From Nanobdellota archaeon (lineage in GTDB: Archaea > Nanobdellota > Nanobdellia > Woesearchaeales > UBA12501): a DNA stretch of 11,377 nucleotides. Below are positions 9,901 to 11,377 of this stretch, one piece after another. The translations under genes were made by a program, and so were the position numbers. The DNA is taken from positions 1-11,377 of the forward strand of contig JAHJCS010000267.1 in assembly GCA_018812465.1 (NCBI GenBank). The letters run 5' to 3'. Position 1 is the stretch's first letter, and each line of letters starts with the position of its first letter. Under the pieces are notes generated by a model. It ran no database searches. It was not told the DNA's origin and saw only the letters and a list, made by a program, of their open reading frames with translations.

Positions 9901-11377
9901 ACCAGTAGAGATATTATAACTGCTCCTATTAGCGAACTTCTCATAATAATCACTCGCCGCAATAACACACTGATCACCAGTAGTGGTATTGATAAAATTC
10001 AAGCAATCCTGCAAGGTACTGAAATTACCTGTCGTATTAATATAATAAGAACTGAAATGCTCAACAGTGAACACATAACCAGATGCAGTGACATCCACTT
10101 TATTGAAGCAGTTATCCTTGTCTTCAACAACCTTGCTCTTCTCTATCTCTTTTACTCTCTTTCCAGATTTTAGGCATAATGGATCTGTCTGCTTATCACA
10201 TGGTTCATCTACTGTGATATTCTCTTTCCATGTTATTGTCTTGTTCTTGCAGTAAGGGGCTGCTTCTGTGAAATTCCCTGAATCTCCTTGCCTGTAATAT
10301 AACTTAGGGCTATTTATAATGCTGCTTGTAATCTCCCTAGGTATCTCTATCTTCGCTTCTTCAATCTGTATCTCGTCAATATGGAATACACCTTTCCTGA
10401 GCCAGACATTCTTTATATCATTCTTTTTAGCGCCTTTTATCTCCACTTTAAGGCCGTCTTTCTCTATCTTAGCTATCCTGACATCCTTGTTGTCCTGTCG
10501 GACAGTTCTTTCTGTTATATCCTCCTTTGTGATGTTTATATCTTTCTGTTTTATTTTCTGTACTGATAAGTTCTTTGATGAATTGCTGTTGTTTTCTTCA
10601 ATGTTTATCTCAAACTCAAACACCTCAGGGTCTACGCCTACATGCAGGGAGAACTTAGGTATCTTTTCCTCTGCTGGAATCCTTAGTTCTACTGTCTCAT
10701 TAGGTCCTGCTGCCATAGAAGATAAGACATAATGGATATGGCCTTCAATCCATATCGGTTGTGTCATAGAATCATTATGATAGAATTTTATGGCATAATC
10801 TGCTCCTTTTATGCCCATCTCTGTGAATATAATCTCATAATCCGGATTATCATTGATTTTTCTTCCAACTTCTATTCCTCTGTTGTCTTTTATTACTCCT
10901 TTCTCATCAGCGAGGATGAGGGCCCCTGCAGCAGAATCAGTTTGGTTAGTGGGGGTATTTGCTGCAGGGGCCTCTTCTGATGAATCATTGATCGGCACTA
11001 CATTAAGGCTTGAATAGATAATCTCTGTCTCATTGACATCACTAATTGATACTTTGATTGTGTAATTCCCTATCTTCTCTACCGGGAAGTCTTCTGATAT
11101 TGCTATAAGGTCTCCTTCAGGGTCAAATATCTCAATTGAGTAATTCATATCATCAGGTATGATGAATATGTGAGCCATATCACCAAGATGATATTCATCT
11201 TTTCCAGCAAATACTTCTATATCATCAGAAGCAAATCCTGTTATCTTGGCATAGTTTCCTATAGCCATCCCAAGAAGCAGGAATGTGAAGAATAGGTAGA
11301 TATACACAAGAGTCTTATCAGAGTTATTTCTTTCATGTTCTTTTATATCCTTTGTGAGATTATTTATGTATCCTTCA
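1..11377 (-). CDS. Giant membrane-anchored surface protein with LamG, Ig-like/FN3-like and parallel beta-helix domains (partial at both ends)
   Basis: One frame is open across the whole window, 3,792 codons from base 11376 to base 1, with neither start nor stop inside. The first in-frame ATG (residue 37) lies inside the transmembrane helix, so the true start must be upstream of the window. Domains in order: transmembrane helix (residues 23-40), beta-sandwich (44-127), linker, charged domain ending EHFSSYYI (153-446), beta-helix 1 (447-914), FN3-like (915-1009), LamG units 1 and 2 (1011-1632), C-module 1 (1633-1743), LamG units 3 and 4 (1746-2338), C-module 2 (2339-2446), beta-helix 2 (2447-2946), FN3-like (2947-3043), LamG unit 5 (3044-3363), C-module 3 (3364-3471), beta-helix 3 (3472 onward). 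Asn, Thr, Ser and Gly dominate after residue 450, with very many N-X-S/T sequons. The domain content fits an extracellular adhesin or stalk. The binding partner is unknown and no enzyme motif is visible. The family-level call is firm; the biological role is inferred. Confidence 0.95.
964..1287 (-). repeat. C-module 3: Ig/CARDB-like beta domain (near-identical to C-module 2)
   Basis: Residues 3364-3471 (108 residues), starting EMLIEFVNQTNPAGEI, then NLTIRFNITNIGG, VWIKIWQTTKEAG, MSLIGGIWQVEVP, and ending YEIEGNFS. It lies exactly 3,075 bases (1,025 codons) from C-module 2. Like C-module 2 it immediately precedes a beta-helix, so C-module plus beta-helix looks like a fixed pair in the architecture. 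Confidence 0.75.
1288..2247 (-). repeat. LamG unit 5: Ig-like linker + LamG domain + tail
   Basis: Residues 3044-3363. The linker (62 residues) starts APTLESVVLNATS. The LamG core (3106-3320, 1417-2061) is the longest, at 215 residues. It has AGHDGFGAYEFDGIDDYVLV, FSIEMWVYKKGPGQ, SWHHIVGVWNTTDVLIYMDG and TIDEVRIYNRSLSANEI. Its extra length lies in an insert around VEGDKIYILAAKSNASLAAE. The tail NWTVKATPIDSYGLNGT runs into C-module 3. Confidence 0.85.
2248..2538 (-). other. FN3-like domain 2, after beta-helix 2
   Basis: Residues 2947-3043. It reads FIANWTRQSSTKTVMYDLL, then NRTSDGTKTKIGNTTSLNAT, then GNYTLLLVPWVRGSRINATN. It is homologous to the domain after beta-helix 1, with a KTKIG strand and a GSRINATN end in both. 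It places the fifth LamG unit downstream of beta-helix 2 just as the first copy places LamG units 1-4 downstream of beta-helix 1. Confidence 0.65.
2539..4038 (-). other. Parallel beta-helix domain 2 (NosD/right-handed beta-helix type) with YCVNNEG...GDCGP hinge
   Basis: Residues 2447-2946. It opens with FCYPCYVNSSGGDFKKITDC, then ITSENITLDCNNSWIKG, the recognisable start of NosD-type archaeal beta-helices. A long, regular ladder follows: ATVQNCYISNYYYGIYL, NNITNSNFTNNN, NRIVNNTLTYSG, HNLIANNTALYS, NTIDNNNLSSN, ISIVNNRVINGNSIGVYV, IRIENNTISGNNVSGMRI, NITGNMIINQTSSPAIIL, TNISNNTINNNQHGIKF, NSILSNNIYNN. The N-N-T/R turn repeated about every 20-24 residues forms an asparagine ladder, and many of its Asn are also sequons. 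It ends with the same hinge as beta-helix 1 (YCVNNEGNLYEES and TGDCGP). This is the most regular part of the protein, probably a rigid rod. Confidence 0.85.
4039..4362 (-). repeat. C-module 2: Ig/CARDB-like beta domain
   Basis: Residues 2339-2446 (108 residues), starting EMLIEFVNQTNPAGEI, through NLTIRFNISNIGG, VWIKVWETTKAAG and MSLVGGIWQVEVP, and ending YETEGNFS. It is nearly identical to C-module 3: same length and about 20 differences by hand alignment, with the first 35 residues identical. It leads straight into beta-helix 2. The fold is inferred from the strand pattern; a CARDB-like or bacterial Ig-like domain is most likely. Confidence 0.75.
4363..5247 (-). repeat. LamG unit 4: Ig-like linker + LamG domain + tail (close copy of unit 3)
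   Basis: Residues 2044-2338. The linker (65 residues) starts PPNLTSVLLNATS. The LamG core (2109-2295, 4492-5052) matches unit 3 without gaps: NKTYDFSGNNNHG, GGHDGFGAYEFDGDNDFIVV, FSISVWFYINTHRN, WHHLAAVYDGTDYFIYLDGI and IDDVRIYNRSLSAHEI. The tail THNNATSGGDNWTVKVTPID is like that of unit 2. DNA identity with unit 3 is high: 4889-4986 and 5783-5880 differ at 9 of 98 bases by hand count. It is followed by C-module 2. Confidence 0.87.
5248..6141 (-). repeat. LamG unit 3: Ig-like linker + LamG domain + tail
   Basis: Residues 1746-2043. The 65-residue linker starts PPTLTSVLLNATS. The LamG core (1811-1997, 5386-5946) is exactly 187 residues, the same as unit 4. It reads NRTYDFSGNNNHG, GGHDGFGAYEFYGNNDYVVV, FTIMGWFYLNTHRN, WYHVAGVYDGTDFYLYINGV and IDDVRVYNRSLS. 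The usual F-D-G of the family is F-Y-G here. Where other units have the sequon NGS/NGT before IDE, this copy has DGN. DNA in this unit is more A/T-rich than in the flanking beta-helix regions. Confidence 0.85.
6148..6480 (-). repeat. C-module 1: Ig/CARDB-like beta domain (diverged copy)
   Basis: Residues 1633-1743 (111 residues). It contains QNLTIRINATNVGGTVSS, then WIVIWQTVKSAGD, MSLVGDFYEAEVPVN and VNYTVFANDTYNKT, ending EGNFSV. The 'LTIRxNxTNxGG' opening and the final Y-T-V strand fit CARDB- or Ig-like surface domains. It aligns along its length with C-modules 2 and 3 but is three residues longer and clearly more diverged. Unlike them, it is followed by another LamG unit rather than a beta-helix. 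Confidence 0.7.
6481..7410 (-). repeat. LamG unit 2: Ig-like linker + LamG domain + tail
   Basis: Residues 1323-1632. The linker (65 residues) starts APTITSVLLNATS and includes LNYNWYKNG. The LamG core (1388-1589, 6610-7215) starts NRTYDFSGHDNHG and has GGYDGFGAYEFDGNGDFINF, WTISLWYYMKD, WNHLVGVL, FYINGELI and SIDEIRIYNRSLSAHEV. This copy has two Cys in the core (GDPCAWN and NDCDYVN) that the other four lack, consistent with a local disulfide. Its tail (THNNATSG, NWTVKVTPIDSYGLNGS) resembles unit 4 more than units 1, 3 and 5. It is followed directly by C-module 1. Confidence 0.85.
7411..8346 (-). repeat. LamG unit 1: Ig-like linker + LamG/concanavalin-like domain + tail
   Basis: Residues 1011-1322. 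The linker begins APTISSVVLNATS and runs through LNYNWYRNG and MPFTAPDS, an Ig/cadherin-like strand set. The LamG core (residues 1074-1276, 7549-8157) starts NQTYDLSG and has the hallmark AGHDGFGAFEFDGIDDYIDL, then TISIWFKH, WHHLALAVD, RIYIDGSPAAG and SIDEVRIWNRSLSSNEV. These match the WHH-x-hydrophobic strand and terminal 'DEVRIYNRSLS' strand of LamG_3-type jelly rolls. The tail NWTAKITPID...GLNGTGIFSN closes the unit. LamG folds bind glycans or proteins; the ligand here is unknown. Confidence 0.85.
8350..8634 (-). other. FN3-like domain 1, after beta-helix 1
   Basis: Residues 915-1009. The core reads KTNWSGQSSINTVNYDVFI, then NRTDSGTKTKIGTTT, then GYYNIFLIPFVYGSRINATN. A Trp-containing B strand, a 'V-x-Y-D-V-F' strand and a final Y-x-I/L-x-L-x-P strand match the fibronectin type III/Ig-like pattern. 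A homologous copy follows beta-helix 2 (2248-2538) and shares TDSGTKTKIG/TSDGTKTKIG and GSRINATN. The domain probably joins a beta-helix arm to the LamG array. Confidence 0.65.
8635..10038 (-). other. Parallel beta-helix domain 1 (NosD/right-handed beta-helix type) with YCVNNEG...GDCGP hinge
   Basis: Residues 447-914. The entry GNFSTLQDCLNFINTTTG, followed about 20 residues later by D-Y-Y, is the usual start of pectate-lyase-like beta-helices in archaeal surface proteins. After it come short coils with the pattern N-x-I/L/F-x-x-N at roughly 20-25 residue spacing: NITLRNVY, NITIDGVASITL, RITNSRFIN, NLWVENCTFNNKS, GATIKNNQFNG, NTIEYNNFSNYG. A less regular insert (about residues 750-860) contains TFRLWLIDIP and two Cys in an NCNNTATAYGGTCYL stretch. 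The domain ends with a hinge, YCVNNEGNFYNES followed by SGDCGP, whose two Cys could pair. The likely role is a rigid spacer or glycan-contact surface. The acidic catalytic residues of pectate lyases are not apparent. Confidence 0.75.
10039..10920 (-). other. Charged N-terminal extracellular region ending in an EHFSSYYI module
   Basis: Residues 153-446 differ from the rest of the protein: they are rich in Lys, Glu, Asp and Ile rather than Asn, Thr and Ser. The first half contains beta-type stretches (YEIIFTEMG, YAIKFYHND). The middle is strongly charged, with IAKIEKDGLKVEIKGAKK and VWLRKGVFHIDEIQIEEAKI. A Cys-containing stretch follows (YCKNK, EPCDK, PLCLK, DNCFNK), which may form disulfides. 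It closes with VTASGYVFTVEHFSSYYI, a pattern I recognise from archaeal surface proteins, where an 'xHFSxYx' strand ends a beta domain before repeats begin. It likely serves as the stalk base. Family names cannot be assigned from reading alone. Confidence 0.5.
10921..10972 (-). repeat. 13-bp perfect inverted repeat (hairpin) within the Ala/Pro/Thr linker
   Basis: GGCCCCTGCAGCA at 10921-10933 is the exact reverse complement of TGCTGCAGGGGCC at 10960-10972. The arms are separated by 26 bases, and each contains the palindrome CTGCAG. The element is GC-rich inside an A/T-rich gene. In the mRNA it would form a stem of 13 Watson-Crick pairs near the 5' part of the message. It encodes a low-complexity linker (around EAPAANTPTNQTDSAAGA) between the first two extracellular domains, a place where amino-acid constraint is weak. 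Its function is unknown. Confidence 0.8.
10996..11247 (-). other. Membrane-proximal beta-sandwich-like domain
   Basis: Residues 44-127 follow directly after the membrane helix. Short alternating hydrophobic stretches look like beta strands: DIEVFAGKDEYHLGD, AHIFIIPDD, YSIEIFDPEGDLIAI, then GNYTIKVSI near the end. The pattern 'Y-x-I-E-I-x-D-P-E-G' followed by 'G-N-Y-T-I-K-V' is typical of macroglobulin- or Ig-like extracellular beta-sandwich domains. It probably serves as a stem next to the membrane. I cannot name a specific family. Confidence 0.5.
11248..11313 (-). other. Transmembrane anchor segment of the giant protein
   Basis: Residues 22-43 read T-LVYIYLFFTFLLLGMAIG-NYA, an uninterrupted hydrophobic stretch of about 18 residues. 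The residues before it are hydrophilic and carry Lys9, Lys12, Arg16 and Lys21. By the positive-inside rule the N-terminal side is cytoplasmic and everything after it is outside the cell. There is no clear signal-peptidase site, so it is more likely a retained signal anchor than a cleaved signal peptide. More protein lies before it, outside the window, and could include a cytoplasmic domain or further helices. Confidence 0.8.

Noticed and set aside
8635..10038. Beta-helix 1 as an active polysaccharide lyase or hydrolase
   Set aside because: The fold is shared with such enzymes, but I see no cluster of conserved Asp/Arg catalytic residues, and the domain sits in a chain of adhesion-type modules.
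10319..10732. Plus-strand open frame of 137 codons with hydrophobic sequence
   Set aside because: It lies antisense to the charged N-terminal region, which reads as a coherent protein. Its Ile/Leu/Phe/Ser-rich product is what the complement of Asp/Glu/Lys-rich A/T-rich coding DNA gives.

Overview
The window is the interior of one very large gene on the minus strand. Read 3'->5', the frame whose codons occupy positions 1-3, 4-6 and so on has no stop codon I can find from base 11376 to base 1. It is open at both edges, giving 3,792 visible codons, and the start and stop both lie outside. There is no intergenic space and no second gene, RNA gene, CRISPR array or mobile element. The smaller open frames on the plus strand and one on the minus strand are shadows of this repetitive, low-complexity gene.

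The product is a modular, membrane-anchored surface protein. In protein order it has: a short basic stretch and one transmembrane helix (11313-11248); a small beta-sandwich-like domain; an Ala/Pro/Thr linker whose DNA forms a 13-bp hairpin; a charged domain ending in the motif EHFSSYYI; beta-helix 1 (10038-8635) with a Cys-containing hinge and an FN3-like domain; two LamG units; C-module 1; two more LamG units; C-module 2; beta-helix 2 (4038-2539) with the same hinge and FN3-like domain; a fifth LamG unit; C-module 3; and the start of beta-helix 3, which runs off the window. Each LamG unit is an Ig-like linker, a LamG/concanavalin-like jelly roll of about 190-215 residues and a short beta tail. 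The two beta-helix arms and several LamG/C modules are clearly duplicated copies.

The Asn-X-Ser/Thr sequon content is extreme, and sequons stay at matching positions in all five units even where the middle residue changes. This, with the A/T-rich DNA, AGA/AGG arginine and ATA isoleucine codons, the standard code, the HFSSYY motif and NosD-like 'ITLDC' beta-helix openings, suggests an archaeon, most likely a DPANN lineage such as Woesearchaeota or Pacearchaeota. The taxon is inferred. Giant LamG/beta-helix proteins also occur in bacterial groups such as Omnitrophota.

The likely role is a long, N-glycosylated extracellular fibre or adhesin: the helix holds it in the membrane, the beta-helices and Ig-like modules act as rigid spacers, and the LamG domains act as candidate glycan- or protein-binding heads for attachment to a host, neighbour or polymer. 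No catalytic motif was seen.
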